Source of the DNA: Candidatus Blautia faecavium
GTDB taxonomy: Bacteria; Bacillota; Clostridia; Lachnospirales; Lachnospiraceae
Length of the DNA: 39,981 bases
Reading direction: 5' to 3'
Assembly: GCA_019118425.1 (NCBI GenBank)
Contig: DWYZ01000072.1
Location: forward strand, 1 to 39,981
Part shown: piece by piece, positions 1-8,931 of the stretch
Layout: each line of letters starts with the position of its first letter
How positions within the stretch are numbered: position 1 is the first letter of the stretch
Notes under the pieces: model-generated
What the model saw: the letters and a program-made list of their open reading frames with translations, nothing else
Databases searched by the model: none
What the model was told of the DNA's origin: nothing
Position numbers and translations under genes: made by a program

Positions 1-882
1 CTCGTGTTTTTATTGATGCAGCTTGTACCTGGAGATCCGATCGTTAATTTCCTGGGAGCCAATGCAACGGAAGAACAGATCGCACATTATACGGAGCTGT
101 TCGGATATGACCAGCCAGTTCTGGTACAGTATGGAAAATGGATCATTGGTCTGTTCCATGGAGAGATGGGACGGTCCGTTTCTCTCCAAAGAGAGATATC
201 AGAAGTAATCTTCCAGAGACTGGGAGTTACCCTTACCATTGTAATTCCTGCGTTCCTTCTGGCAGTGATCCTTGGGGTAGTGCTTGGGATCATCGCAGCA
301 AAGAAAAGGGGAAGCAAGATCGATACAGTGATTTCTTTTTTCGCAAATATCGGTATGTCCATGCCTATGTTTTGGTTTGGTATGCTTTTGATCATGTTGT
401 TCGCATTAAAGCTGGGAATTCTTCCTACCTCTGGTCTGGCAGATGCATCGGATGGAACCTGGGCTTATGTATCTCATTTTATCCTTCCGGTGATCGTGCT
501 GGCGATGGGGCCTTTAGCCCAGTTTACCAGACAGACCCGTTCTTCGATGCTGGAAGTGATACGGCAGGATTATGTTACTACTGCGAGAGCCAAAGGCGTT
601 ACCAAAAGGGACCTTACTTTTAAGCATCAGCTGAGAAATGCCTTGATCCCCATCATCACAGTTATGGGCGTACAGCTGGGAGGAATGATCGGCGGTACGG
701 TATTAGTGGAAAGCATCTTTGTTATTCCAGGGCTGGGAAATTTGATGATCACTGCCATTAAGGGACGTGATTTCATGGTAGTGGAAAATGGAGTCCTTAT
801 CATAGCCATCGCGGTAGCGATCTGTAATCTGGTAGTAGATATTCTTTACGGAATCATCGATCCCAGAATCCGAAACGATTAG
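1..882 (+). CDS. Dipeptide/oligopeptide ABC transporter permease (DppB/OppB type), 5'-partial
   Basis: Inner-membrane permease of a peptide-type ABC importer. The reading frame is open to the left edge and the visible protein begins inside the first membrane helix, just before the family's VPGDP motif, so the start codon lies outside the window. About six hydrophobic segments follow. The permease coupling (EAA) loop is visible around residues 195-215 (TTARAKGV, then LRNALIPIIT), and the protein ends with the usual DPRIR tail. Thirty bases separate it from the second permease, followed by two ATPases in the normal dpp/opp order. No solute-binding protein is seen; it presumably lies to the left. 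Family assignment is secure; the substrate (dipeptide, oligopeptide, nickel or another small molecule) cannot be read from the permease. Confidence 0.93.
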   Translation, partial: LVFLLMQLVPGDPIVNFLGANATEEQIAHYTELFGYDQPVLVQYGKWIIGLFHGEMGRSVSLQREISEVIFQRLGVTLTIVIPAFLLAVILGVVLGIIAAKKRGSKIDTVISFFANIGMSMPMFWFGMLLIMLFALKLGILPTSGLADASDGTWAYVSHFILPVIVLAMGPLAQFTRQTRSSMLEVIRQDYVTTARAKGVTKRDLTFKHQLRNALIPIITVMGVQLGGMIGGTVLVESIFVIPGLGNLMITAIKGRDFMVVENGVLIIAIAVAICNLVVDILYGIIDPRIRND

Positions 883-911
883 TTGGGACAACGAAAAAGG
901 AGATACATAGA

Positions 912-1814
912 ATGAAGAAAATTTGGAAAAAAATCAAAAACTCCCGGATCGTAAAGGTATTGTTTGCCAGGAAAGCGGTTGTAGTGTGTATCGTTATTTT
1001 GCTTATTATGGTCCTGGCGGCAATTTTCGCTCCGTTAGTTGCGCCTTACGATCCCTACCAGCAGGATCTGCGGAATATGCTGATGGGAATATCACCGGAA
1101 CATCTTTTAGGTACAGATTCTATGGGACGTGACCTTTTATCCCGTATCATCTACGGGGGAAGAGTATCCTTTACCGTAGGCTTGGTATCTGTGCTTGTAG
1201 CAGGCGGTCTGGGCATGATCCTTGGGCTTATTGCCGGAATGGCGGGAGGCATCATTGACTCCATCATTATGAGGATCATGGACGCCATGATGTCTGTTCC
1301 TATGATCATTATGGCTTTGTTTCTCGGAAGCATTCTGGGAAAAGGACTTGGAAACATCTGTCTTGCGATCGGAATCAGTATGATTCCCAGCTATGCCCGT
1401 GTTACAAGAGGTCAGGTGCTCACTGTCCGTGAAATGGATTATATCACAGCGGGAACCCTATGCGGAGCATCGAAACTGAAAAATACCTTGCTGCATATTC
1501 TGCCGAACTGTATTTCATCCAACATCGTATTAATGACCATGAACCTTGGCAATGCCATTTTAAATGAGGCTGCGTTAAGCTTCCTGGGAATGGGAATCAA
1601 TCCTCCCACAGCCAGCTGGGGAAGCATGGTAAACGACGGCTACACCTATATGAGCTCCAACCCGGTTATCGCCATTGCGCCGGGTGTGTTTATCATGATC
1701 ACGGTTCTTTGCTTTAATATGGTAGGCGATGCCCTCAGGGACGCTATGGATCCCAAGCTTAGAGGAACATTGGGCAAAAAGAGAAAAATAAGAAGGAAAA
1801 AGGCAACAGCATAG
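912..1814 (+). CDS. Dipeptide/oligopeptide ABC transporter permease (DppC/OppC type)
   Basis: Second transmembrane subunit of the peptide-type importer, 300 aa. It starts at an ATG 12 bases after AAAAGGAG. It has the DppC/OppC layout: a basic N-terminus, a first helix around residues 23-45, the FAPLVAPYDPY periplasmic segment, and LLGTDSMGRDLLSRIIYG at about 69-87, which is the family's diagnostic stretch. The core permease domain with its EAA loop (ITAGTLCGASKLKNTLLHI) follows at about 180. The C-terminus is strongly basic, as is common for these cytoplasmic tails. It lies between the partner permease and the first ATPase (14-base gap), so one transcript is likely. Substrate unknown. Confidence 0.93.
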   Translation: MKKIWKKIKNSRIVKVLFARKAVVVCIVILLIMVLAAIFAPLVAPYDPYQQDLRNMLMGISPEHLLGTDSMGRDLLSRIIYGGRVSFTVGLVSVLVAGGLGMILGLIAGMAGGIIDSIIMRIMDAMMSVPMIIMALFLGSILGKGLGNICLAIGISMIPSYARVTRGQVLTVREMDYITAGTLCGASKLKNTLLHILPNCISSNIVLMTMNLGNAILNEAALSFLGMGINPPTASWGSMVNDGYTYMSSNPVIAIAPGVFIMITVLCFNMVGDALRDAMDPKLRGTLGKKRKIRRKKATA

Positions 1815-1828
1815 AAAGGATAAGCATT

Positions 1829-2806
1829 ATGGCAGAAAAATTATTGGAAATTGAAAATCTCTGCGTAGAATACAATACGGAAATCGCCACGGTGTATGCA
1901 GTGAACGGGCTCAGCTTATCATTAAATTACGGCGAGACACTGGGACTGGTGGGAGAGACCGGAGCCGGGAAGACCACGACCTGTCTGAGCGTGATGCGGC
2001 TGCTGCCGGAGGGGATTGGAGAAGTGACAGACGGAAGGATCATTCTGGACGGACATGATATGATGGCTCTTCCGGAAGAAAAAGTAAGAGATCTCAGAGG
2101 AAATACGGTATCCATGATCTTTCAGGATCCCATGTCCAGCCTGAATCCGGTTATGACAGTAGGGGATCAGATCAAGGAAGTTTTAAAGATCCACAACAAA
2201 GACATGCATAAGAATGAACTGGACAAGGCAGTGGACAATATGATGGAAATGGTAGGCATACCTGCCAACAGAAAAAATGAGTATCCTCATGAATTTTCGG
2301 GAGGAATGAAGCAGAGGATTGTGATCGCCATTGCTTTGGTGTGTGAGCCTAAGCTGATTCTGGCAGATGAGCCTACTACAGCTTTGGATGTGACTATCCA
2401 GGCACAGATGCTGGGACTGATCAATGACCTTCAAAAACGTCTGAACACAGCCATGATCCTGGTAACCCACGATCTGGGCGTTGTGGCGCAGACCTGTGAA
2501 AAGGTGGCGGTCATGTATTCAGGAGAGACAGTGGAGATCGGTCTGGCAGAGCATATTTTCGGAGGAAAATATCTTCATCCATATACAAGAGGACTGTTTA
2601 ATGCCATTCCCAAGCTGGATTCGGATACGCACCGTCTGGAAACGATCGAGGGAATGATCCCTGATCCTACGGTGAAGATCGAAGGCTGCCGCTTCGCAGA
2701 CAGATGCAGGCATGCGACAGCTGCGTGTAAGCAGGCCCCGCCTATGGTGGAGGTAGAAAAAGGTCACTTTATAAAATGTCATTTGTTTAAAAATAACAAA
2801 GGCTGA
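1829..2806 (+). CDS. Peptide-type ABC transporter ATPase (DppD/OppD type)
   Basis: Cytoplasmic ATPase that powers the importer, 325 aa, the usual DppD length. Walker A is GETGAGKTT (about residues 41-49), the Q-loop region is MIFQDPMSSLNP, the ABC signature is FSGGMKQR, Walker B is LILADEPTTALD, and the H-loop is ILVTHDLG. After the nucleotide-binding domain comes the oligopeptide/dipeptide C-terminal extension with its cysteine-rich stretch (GCRFADRCRHATAAC), which in this family can carry an Fe-S cluster. All key residues are intact. The start ATG follows AAAGGA. Gene order permease-permease-DppD-DppF is canonical. Confidence 0.94.
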   Translation: MAEKLLEIENLCVEYNTEIATVYAVNGLSLSLNYGETLGLVGETGAGKTTTCLSVMRLLPEGIGEVTDGRIILDGHDMMALPEEKVRDLRGNTVSMIFQDPMSSLNPVMTVGDQIKEVLKIHNKDMHKNELDKAVDNMMEMVGIPANRKNEYPHEFSGGMKQRIVIAIALVCEPKLILADEPTTALDVTIQAQMLGLINDLQKRLNTAMILVTHDLGVVAQTCEKVAVMYSGETVEIGLAEHIFGGKYLHPYTRGLFNAIPKLDSDTHRLETIEGMIPDPTVKIEGCRFADRCRHATAACKQAPPMVEVEKGHFIKCHLFKNNKG

Positions 2807-2825
2807 CTGCATGGGAGGAACATAG

Positions 2826-3785
2826 ATGGAAGATAAAGTATTAATAGAAGTCAAAGATCTGAAGAAATATTTTAAGACCTCTAAGGGAATGCTCCATGCA
2901 GTGGACGGACTGAATTTTAAAATAAAGAAAGGAACCACACTGGGAGTGGTAGGAGAGTCCGGATGCGGAAAATCCACTCTTGGGCGAGTACTCCTCCATC
3001 TGCATGAGCCTACATCCGGGCAGATCATCTACGATGGAGAGGACATTACGCATTATACGTCCAAGCAGCTTGTGGAAATCCGAAAGAAAATGCAGATGAT
3101 TTTTCAGGACCCCTCTGCGTCCCTGGACCCCAGAAAAAATGTAAGGGATCTCATTGGAGAGCCGCTTAAAAACTTTAAAGCATGTAAAAACAAAGAGGAA
3201 TATGAAGCCCGTGTCCGCGAGATCATGAAAACAGTAGGACTGGCGGAGCGCTACGAGGAAAGCTATTCTCACGAATTGGACGGCGGACGAAGGCAAAGGA
3301 TCGGTATTGGACGAGCACTGGCTATGAACCCGGAATTTATCGTCTGCGATGAACCGGTGTCAGCTTTGGACGTGTCCATTCAGGCCCAGGTTTTGAATCT
3401 TTTAATGGATCTTCAGGAAGAAAAGGGACTTACCTATATTTTTATTACCCATGATCTCAGTGTAGTAAAGCATATCAGCCATGAGATTATTGTTATGTAT
3501 TTGGGCCAATGTGTGGAGTATGCGAAGACGGAAGATTTGTTTAAAAAGCCTCTTCATCCCTATACCCAGGGACTTCTCGATGCGGTTCCTGTCCCGAGTC
3601 TCACAGGAAAGAAGCTTTCCACAGAAGTAATGAAAGGAGAGCTTACCAGCCCGATCGAGCCGAAGCCAGGCTGCCGTTTCGCAAACAGATGTCCTCATGT
3701 ATCGGATAAATGCAGAGGAAGGGATATTCCCCTGCAGGAAGTGGAGCCAGGACATTACGCGGCATGTACACTGTTTGAAAAATAG
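2826..3785 (+). CDS. Peptide-type ABC transporter ATPase (DppF/OppF type) with variant signature motif
   Basis: Second ATPase of the importer, 319 aa, forming a heterodimer with the preceding DppD-type subunit. Walker A is GESGCGKST, the Q-loop region is MIFQDPSASLDP, Walker B is FIVCDEPVSALD and the H-loop is IFITHDLS. The ABC signature reads LDGGRRQR instead of LSGGQRQR, so the conserved serine and glutamine are replaced. In a heterodimeric ABC ATPase this could make one of the two sites less active, although this spelling may simply be common in clostridial relatives. The C-terminal cysteine-rich extension is present (GCRFANRCPHVSDKC). Start ATG after GGGAGGAAC. The last gene of the importer block. 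Confidence 0.93.
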   Translation: MEDKVLIEVKDLKKYFKTSKGMLHAVDGLNFKIKKGTTLGVVGESGCGKSTLGRVLLHLHEPTSGQIIYDGEDITHYTSKQLVEIRKKMQMIFQDPSASLDPRKNVRDLIGEPLKNFKACKNKEEYEARVREIMKTVGLAERYEESYSHELDGGRRQRIGIGRALAMNPEFIVCDEPVSALDVSIQAQVLNLLMDLQEEKGLTYIFITHDLSVVKHISHEIIVMYLGQCVEYAKTEDLFKKPLHPYTQGLLDAVPVPSLTGKKLSTEVMKGELTSPIEPKPGCRFANRCPHVSDKCRGRDIPLQEVEPGHYAACTLFEK

Positions 3786-3797
3786 CCGCATGCCAGA

Positions 3798-3829
3798 CCC
3801 GGACCACGCATCAGCTGCGTGGCCGCGGG
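3798..3829 (+). other. GC-rich hairpin after the ABC importer
   Basis: CCACGCA (3804-3810) pairs with TGCGTGG (3816-3822) around a 5-base loop, and CCCG (3798-3801) pairs with CGGG (3826-3829) across a small internal loop. No U-tract follows, so it is not a textbook terminator. It could slow RNA polymerase or stabilise the 3' end of the importer mRNA. It lies between the importer and the promoter of the hydrolase operon. Confidence 0.45.
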
Positions 3830-3861
3830 CAGTATAAAACCACAAATTATAGGATGGCGTC

Positions 3862-3890
3862 TTGACAGCAAGGGATAAGAATGATAACAT
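3862..3890 (+). promoter_or_regulatory. Sigma-A-type promoter for the hydrolase/AtuA operon
   Basis: A perfect -35 TTGACA (3862-3867), a 17-base spacer and a -10 TAACAT (3885-3890, 4 of 6 matches). Transcription would start near 3897, about 80 bases before the first hydrolase start codon. This implies that the downstream operon has its own promoter, separate from the ABC importer. Read directly from sequence; activity is inferred. Confidence 0.7.
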
Positions 3891-3892
3891 TA

Positions 3893-3919
3893 GTACAACG
3901 TTATACTAAAACGTTGCAC
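3893..3919 (+). promoter_or_regulatory. Inverted-repeat operator overlapping the transcription start
   Basis: GTACAACGTT (3893-3902) and AACGTTGCAC (3910-3919) are inverted copies with one mismatch, separated by ATACTAA. The repeat begins three bases after the -10 box and covers the predicted start of transcription, the classic position for repressor binding. The regulator is not identifiable: no repressor gene lies next to the operon inside the window. Confidence 0.6.
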
Positions 3920-3974
3920 TAAGACGTAGAAAACAATAATACGGCAGAAAGCCATTATGCGGGAGGTGAGAGTA

Positions 3975-5657
3975 ATGACACCAGAAATGGAATTAGAATT
4001 ACGAAGGATTCGGGAAGAATTCGGGAAATGCAGGGTAAAACCCACATATGAAATAAAAACCTGCGGAGAAGAGATGCTGGAGATGGAAGACGGGGTTAAG
4101 CTTCGTACCATTATCTACAGGCCGGACAGAGAAGGCCCGGCACCTACGATCGCAGTGAGGACCTGTTATCCGGATAATGATCAGGTGTACCGGGCTACAG
4201 CAGAGGAATACTGTAAAAGAGGATACAACTATATTTATCAGTACTGCCGGGGAACCGGCGGATCCCAGGGAGAGTGGGAGCCGAACGTAAACGAGAGGGC
4301 GGACGGAAAGACGACTATAGATTGGATCGCCGCCCAGGACTGGGTGGGAAATATAGGATACTGGGGCTGTTCTTATTTATCCCTTACCGGGTGGCTGATC
4401 GCCGATATCCTTCCGGATAAAGTAAAGACCATGTATCTTACACATTACGGCGCCCAGCGGTTTGTGTCTGCTTACCAGGACGGTATGTTCCGTCACGATG
4501 TGCTTACTTCCTGGACTATGGAAAACGCAGGCTTTCCTGTTGACGCGGATTATCTAAGCTCATGCATGTACCGTCCTCAGGTGGAAGTGGACGAGGCTCT
4601 GTGGGGAAAAAAGATTCCCTGGTACCGTGACTGGATCACAAGCACAGACCGGGAAGATACTTACTGGAATACAGGATTTTGGCAGCTCTTAAAGGAGATT
4701 CCTAAAAGGGTTAAAGTGCCTCTTTATGTAGGAGAAGGCTGGTATGACCATCATCTTGCTTCTGCCATTGAGACCTATCTGTCTTTATCTGAGGAATGCA
4801 GAGAAAAAAGCCGCTTCCGCATCGGAGCCTGGGATCATGGTTTCCAGATCAAGCTTGCGGACAGGCAGGGAGAGCATTTTGATAATGACGATACATTAAA
4901 TTCTTTTTATTGGTTCCAGGAGCTTCTGGAAGAAGAAAAAACGCCGGAGGCATCTATCGATTACTATATCATCGGAGCGGACCAATGGCATCACAGAAAA
5001 AAATTCCAGCTGGAAAACAGGAAGGAACTGCGGCTGTATATCGGGAACGGAGAGGAAGGAACCTATAAGTTAAAGGCTTCCAATGACGGACAGGGAAGCC
5101 TGCTGTCATGGAAATTCGATCCGGAACATCCGGTAATGACACATGGGGCAGAATCTCTCTTGGCAACCAAGGAAGAGCAGGGAAGTCTCCTTCAGCCGGA
5201 ACCTGGATACAGGGAGGATGTGATCTCCTGCATATCTGAACCTTTTGCCAGAGATGTGACCATAATGGGGAAAATGCAGGCAGTGCTTACTGTCTCGGCT
5301 AATGTGGAGGACACGGCCTTTGTGGCAAAGATCATGGAGGTCAGGGAAGACGGAAAAGCCTATAATATGCGCACCGGGATCACGACTTTGGCTTATCGGG
5401 GACACAGCGGAAAAAGGCAGACCTACGAGCCGGGAGAAAAGGTGAGGATCGCCATTGACACCTGGGAGCTTGCCTGGATGATTAAGAAGGGCTCCAGGAT
5501 CAGGATCGACCTTACCTCCTCCGATTTTCCACAGTACAGTGTCCATAGCAATTATCCGGGATGCTGGGCGGAACAGAAAAATGTCCGGGAGGCGGTACTG
5601 CAGGTTTACTTCGGAGGGTATGAGGAATCTTATTTAAAGCTTCCTATCCTGGAATGA
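3975..5657 (+). CDS. CocE/NonD-family serine hydrolase, copy 1
   Basis: Alpha/beta-hydrolase of the CocE/NonD (X-Pro dipeptidyl-peptidase S15) family, 560 aa, cleaving an ester or amide bond of an unknown substrate. The nucleophile is Ser133 in GYWGCSYLS, the acid Asp258 in GEGWYDHHL, and the base His288 in GAWDHG. Spacing is very close to the cocaine esterase triad (Ser117, Asp259, His287). The C-terminal half is the PepX_C-type beta-sandwich domain. An upstream in-frame ATG at 3957 is rejected because the ribosome binding site GGGAGGTGAG (3961-3970) would lie inside the gene. No signal peptide is seen, so it is cytoplasmic, matching import of the substrate by an ABC system. A close paralogue starts 21 bases downstream. 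Confidence 0.88.
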   Translation: MTPEMELELRRIREEFGKCRVKPTYEIKTCGEEMLEMEDGVKLRTIIYRPDREGPAPTIAVRTCYPDNDQVYRATAEEYCKRGYNYIYQYCRGTGGSQGEWEPNVNERADGKTTIDWIAAQDWVGNIGYWGCSYLSLTGWLIADILPDKVKTMYLTHYGAQRFVSAYQDGMFRHDVLTSWTMENAGFPVDADYLSSCMYRPQVEVDEALWGKKIPWYRDWITSTDREDTYWNTGFWQLLKEIPKRVKVPLYVGEGWYDHHLASAIETYLSLSEECREKSRFRIGAWDHGFQIKLADRQGEHFDNDDTLNSFYWFQELLEEEKTPEASIDYYIIGADQWHHRKKFQLENRKELRLYIGNGEEGTYKLKASNDGQGSLLSWKFDPEHPVMTHGAESLLATKEEQGSLLQPEPGYREDVISCISEPFARDVTIMGKMQAVLTVSANVEDTAFVAKIMEVREDGKAYNMRTGITTLAYRGHSGKRQTYEPGEKVRIAIDTWELAWMIKKGSRIRIDLTSSDFPQYSVHSNYPGCWAEQKNVREAVLQVYFGGYEESYLKLPILE

Positions 5658-5678
5658 AAGAAAGCCAAGAGGTGTCTT

Positions 5679-7385
5679 ATGAATAAGAAAGAAGAGCAGA
5701 CCGCCAGGTTAAGAGCCTTGTACGCAGAGCTGCCTAGTACATATAAAAAGGAAGAGATTATAAAAGAAGAGATCATGCTTCCCATGGAGGATGGCGTAAG
5801 GCTTCGCACAGTCTTTTGGAAACCGAAAGGGGTAAAGGCTCTTTCCGTGATCGTCACCAGGAGCTGTTATCCTTCCCAGGAAGCAGAGATGGAAGTCCAT
5901 GGAGAAGAGTGCGCGTTAAGAGGCTTTGGCTTTGTCGTCCAATGGTGCAGGGGGACGAACGGCTCAGAGGGTCAGTGGGAACCGAATACCTATGAGCGCC
6001 AGGATGGCCTGTGTACCATGGAGTATCTGTCAAAAAAGAAGGAGATAAAAAATATCGGTTACTGGGGAAACTCTTATCTGGCCTCCACCGGCTGGTGCAT
6101 GGCGGATAAGGTTCCGGAAAAGGTAAAAAGCATGTATCTGGGCGTATATGGAACGGACCGGTATGTGTCGGTTTACCAGGACGGTTTATTCCGCCAGGAT
6201 ATTTTTACCTGGTGGAGTATGGAAAACGCGGGAGTGCCTATAACGGCAGACTACCTGCAATCCTGCAGATACCGCCCTCAGACAGAGGTGGACGAAGCGC
6301 TTTGGGGGACCCGCCTTCCCTGGTACAGAGATTGGATCACCAATACAGATGAGGACTCAGATTACTGGTCCCGTAAAGGATTCTGGAGAATGATGCGTGA
6401 CATTCCCCAAAAGACAAAGATCCCGGTTTTTATCCGGGAAGGGTGGTACGATCATCATCTGGGAAGCGCTGCGGTGACCTGGGAGAGACTGGGGAAAGAG
6501 AGCAAAGAACACAGTACCTTGCAGATCGGTCCATGGAGGCACTTTTATGATTACGTGCTGGAAGGGCAAAAAACAGAGAATATAAAAGATGACAGTGTTT
6601 CTTCTGTCCTTTCCTGGTTTGAGGAGACATTAAAAAAAGAGAGAAAGCCGGAAAAGAAATGTGAGCTTTATGTGATCGGCGCGGACAGGTGGATAACCGT
6701 CAGAGATCCAAAGGAGCTTGACACAAAAGAAATTATCCTGCATTTAGACGCGGCAGAAGGGAAAAAGGAAGCAGGCAGACTTAAAAGCAGTCCGGGAAAA
6801 ACAGGAAAAGTTTCCTATATATATGACCCGGAGGATCCGGTGCCTTCTCATGGAACGGAATCCTGCTTTAAATCCCGAAAGGAAATAGGAAGCCTTTTCC
6901 AGCCCAAAGAGGGATATCGGGAGGATGTGGCAAGCTTTGTGTCAGAACTTTTAGAAGAGCCGGTCACGATCCTTGGAAAGATGGAGGTTTGTCTGTGGGT
7001 TAGCTCTGATGCGGAGGATACGGCTTTTACGGCAAAGATAATGGAAGTTTTTGCAGATGGAAGCTGCGTCAATATAAGAGGAAGCATCACGACTCTGGCG
7101 TATCGGAACGGATCAGTAAAAAGGCAGGCCTATCGTCCCAATGACAAAGTCATGGTCCGCATAGAAATGTGGCCCGTGGGCTGGCGGACTAAGAAAGGAT
7201 CCAGACTGAGAGTGGATATCTCTTCTTCTGATTTTCCTCAGTACGCCGTCCATACCAATTACCCGGGAATTTGGTCCCGGCAGGAGAAAAGCAAACGCGC
7301 CGGACAGACGATTTATACCGGAGAAGGACAGGATTCCTGTCTTAAGATTCCGGCGGCAGATATAGATCATTTAAGCAACAAGTAA
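5679..7385 (+). CDS. CocE/NonD-family serine hydrolase, copy 2
   Basis: Paralogue of the preceding gene, 568 aa, with the same architecture: alpha/beta-hydrolase domain, then PepX_C-type beta-sandwich. The triad is conserved: Ser132 in GYWGNSYLA, Asp258 in REGWYDHHL, His288 in GPWRHF. Long stretches match copy 1, for example RYRPQTEVDEALWG and the C-terminal SRLRVDISSSDFPQY, so the pair came from a duplication but has diverged clearly. Around the active site the residues differ (Cys versus Asn before the serine; Asp versus Arg before the histidine), so the two may prefer different substrates. Start ATG after AAGAGGTG. No signal peptide. It could equally be annotated as an S15 peptidase-like protein; a proline-specific activity is not demonstrated by sequence. 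Confidence 0.88.
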   Translation: MNKKEEQTARLRALYAELPSTYKKEEIIKEEIMLPMEDGVRLRTVFWKPKGVKALSVIVTRSCYPSQEAEMEVHGEECALRGFGFVVQWCRGTNGSEGQWEPNTYERQDGLCTMEYLSKKKEIKNIGYWGNSYLASTGWCMADKVPEKVKSMYLGVYGTDRYVSVYQDGLFRQDIFTWWSMENAGVPITADYLQSCRYRPQTEVDEALWGTRLPWYRDWITNTDEDSDYWSRKGFWRMMRDIPQKTKIPVFIREGWYDHHLGSAAVTWERLGKESKEHSTLQIGPWRHFYDYVLEGQKTENIKDDSVSSVLSWFEETLKKERKPEKKCELYVIGADRWITVRDPKELDTKEIILHLDAAEGKKEAGRLKSSPGKTGKVSYIYDPEDPVPSHGTESCFKSRKEIGSLFQPKEGYREDVASFVSELLEEPVTILGKMEVCLWVSSDAEDTAFTAKIMEVFADGSCVNIRGSITTLAYRNGSVKRQAYRPNDKVMVRIEMWPVGWRTKKGSRLRVDISSSDFPQYAVHTNYPGIWSRQEKSKRAGQTIYTGEGQDSCLKIPAADIDHLSNK

Positions 7386-7435
7386 ACTGTAAAAACCGGC
7401 AGGATATGCCGTTGAAAAGATAAGGAGAAAACAGG

Positions 7436-8803
7436 ATGAAAAAAATTGCGATCGGCGGAGGCCAGGGCTTTTGGGGAGATTCCCCGGACGCTGCGATTCA
7501 GATGATCCGGGATGGAAGCATCCAGTATATGGCCTGCGATTATTTAGCGGAGCTGACCCTTTCCATTATGGCAAAGCAGCAGCTAAAAAATCCGGAAAAA
7601 GGCTTTGCCCCGGATTTTGTAACCCGGATCTTAAAGGAAGCGGGAAAGGAAGCCTGGGAAAAGAAGATCCGCCTGTGTACAAACGCTGGAGGAATGAATA
7701 TTTCCGGCTGCGTGGACGCGATCAAAAGCTGGGCGGAAAGTGAAAGCATGAAGGGATACAAGATTGGCTATGTGACAGGGGACTCCATAAAAGAAAAAAT
7801 CCCCCAGCTTTTAAAAGACGGCTGGACTTTCCCTAATTTTGATTACGATGGAAATTTTAACGACATTGTAGACAAAATCTATAACTGCAATGCTTACATC
7901 GGTCATGAAGGAATCGAACAGTGTATCGCGGACGGAGCCGATGTGGTAGTCACCGGCCGCGCGGCGGACAGCGCTTTATTCCTGGCGCCTCTTTCCTATG
8001 AATTTGGATGGGCAGATGACGACTGGGATAATCTTGCCAGAGGGATCATGGCAGGTCACCTCCTGGAATGCGGAGGCCAGGGCTCCGGCGGAAATTATAT
8101 GTACGACTGGAGAAGCGTGCCTCATATGGAGGATCTGGGCTTCCCTATCGCGGAGCTGACAGAGGATACCTTTGAGATCACAAAGACGCCTGGTTCCGGC
8201 GGCATCATCTGCGAACAGAGCTGCAAAGAGCAGTTTCTTTATGAAGTTTTAGACCCGGCAAATTACATCACACCGGATGTAAATGTGGATATCAGCAAGG
8301 CAACCATCACCCAGGCAGGGCCGGACAGAGTGCGGATCGGAAATATCCACGGAAAGAAAAAACCGGATACCCTGAAGCTCTGCGTAGGCTATCATAAGGG
8401 CTGGAAAACGGTATCCATGTTAAGCTTCGCATGGCCGGACGCATATGAAAAGGCCAAATACTGCGGAGAGATCATTATGAAAAAGATGAAAAAACGAGGC
8501 ATGAAAGCGGATGACGTCCATATCAGCTACATCGGCCTGAACAGCCTGCACCTGGGAGTGGCGGATATGAGTGAGGAGGCCCTGAAAAATCTCAATGAAT
8601 GTGTTCTGCGTATTGCGGTATTCAGCGAAGATAAAAATGAATGCGCGAAGATCATACCGGAGATCAGCCCGATGCAGCTTAACGGACCTCCCGGAGCCTC
8701 CTTCTTTGGAGGAAGGGCGCATGTACAGGAGGTAATGGCCCTTTGGCCCACTACAGTACCCAGAGATGCGCTGGATATACAGTCTCATATTCTGGAAGTG
8801 TAA
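7436..8803 (+). CDS. AtuA-family protein, large domain only (DUF1446)
   Basis: 455 aa, matching the large N-terminal domain of AtuA, a protein of acyclic terpene and branched acyl-CoA breakdown whose chemistry is not established. The hallmark N-terminus is present (IAIGGGQGFWGDSPDAA), followed by DYLAELTLSIMAKQQ, CTNAGGMN (about residue 80) and DVVVTGRAADSALFLAPL (about 162-179). Usual AtuA proteins are near 590 aa because a ferredoxin-fold domain of about 110 aa is fused at the C-terminus; here that domain is encoded by the next gene. Start ATG after AAGGAGAAAAC. Neighbours are two acyl hydrolases upstream and a CoA-transferase and thiolase downstream, which fits an acyl-CoA pathway. Family is certain; function is inferred. 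Confidence 0.85.
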   Translation: MKKIAIGGGQGFWGDSPDAAIQMIRDGSIQYMACDYLAELTLSIMAKQQLKNPEKGFAPDFVTRILKEAGKEAWEKKIRLCTNAGGMNISGCVDAIKSWAESESMKGYKIGYVTGDSIKEKIPQLLKDGWTFPNFDYDGNFNDIVDKIYNCNAYIGHEGIEQCIADGADVVVTGRAADSALFLAPLSYEFGWADDDWDNLARGIMAGHLLECGGQGSGGNYMYDWRSVPHMEDLGFPIAELTEDTFEITKTPGSGGIICEQSCKEQFLYEVLDPANYITPDVNVDISKATITQAGPDRVRIGNIHGKKKPDTLKLCVGYHKGWKTVSMLSFAWPDAYEKAKYCGEIIMKKMKKRGMKADDVHISYIGLNSLHLGVADMSEEALKNLNECVLRIAVFSEDKNECAKIIPEISPMQLNGPPGASFFGGRAHVQEVMALWPTTVPRDALDIQSHILEV

Positions 8804-8805
8804 AC

Positions 8806-8862
8806 TGTGAAAGTTCACTTTCACATCTGCCATGATTGACGCGGCAAGTGTGCCAGAAGGAG
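8806..8862 (+). repeat. Two-hairpin leader element, copy A
   Basis: First hairpin TGTGAAAGTTCACTTTCACA (8806-8825), linker TCTGCCATGATT, second hairpin GACGCGGCAAGTGTGCC (8838-8854; two G-U pairs and one mismatch relative to the other copies), then AGAAGGAGG. It begins two bases after the stop of the AtuA large-domain gene and is followed at once by copy B. The family has four copies in this window. Confidence 0.8.
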
Positions 8863-8869
8863 GAATGTT

Positions 8870-8930
8870 TGGAAGCAAACTTCCATATCTACCATGATTG
8901 ACGCAGTAAAGTGCGTCGGAAAGGGGAAAA
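8870..8930 (+). repeat. Two-hairpin leader element, copy B
   Basis: First hairpin TGGAAG-CAAA-CTTCCA (8870-8885), linker TATCTACCATGATT, second hairpin GACGCA-GTAAAG-TGCGTC (8900-8917), then the ribosome binding site AAAGGGGAAAA and the start codon at 8932. Compared with copy A the first stem has changed on both sides, A-U pairs to G-C pairs, so the pairing is kept. Confidence 0.82.
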
Positions 8931-8931
8931 A

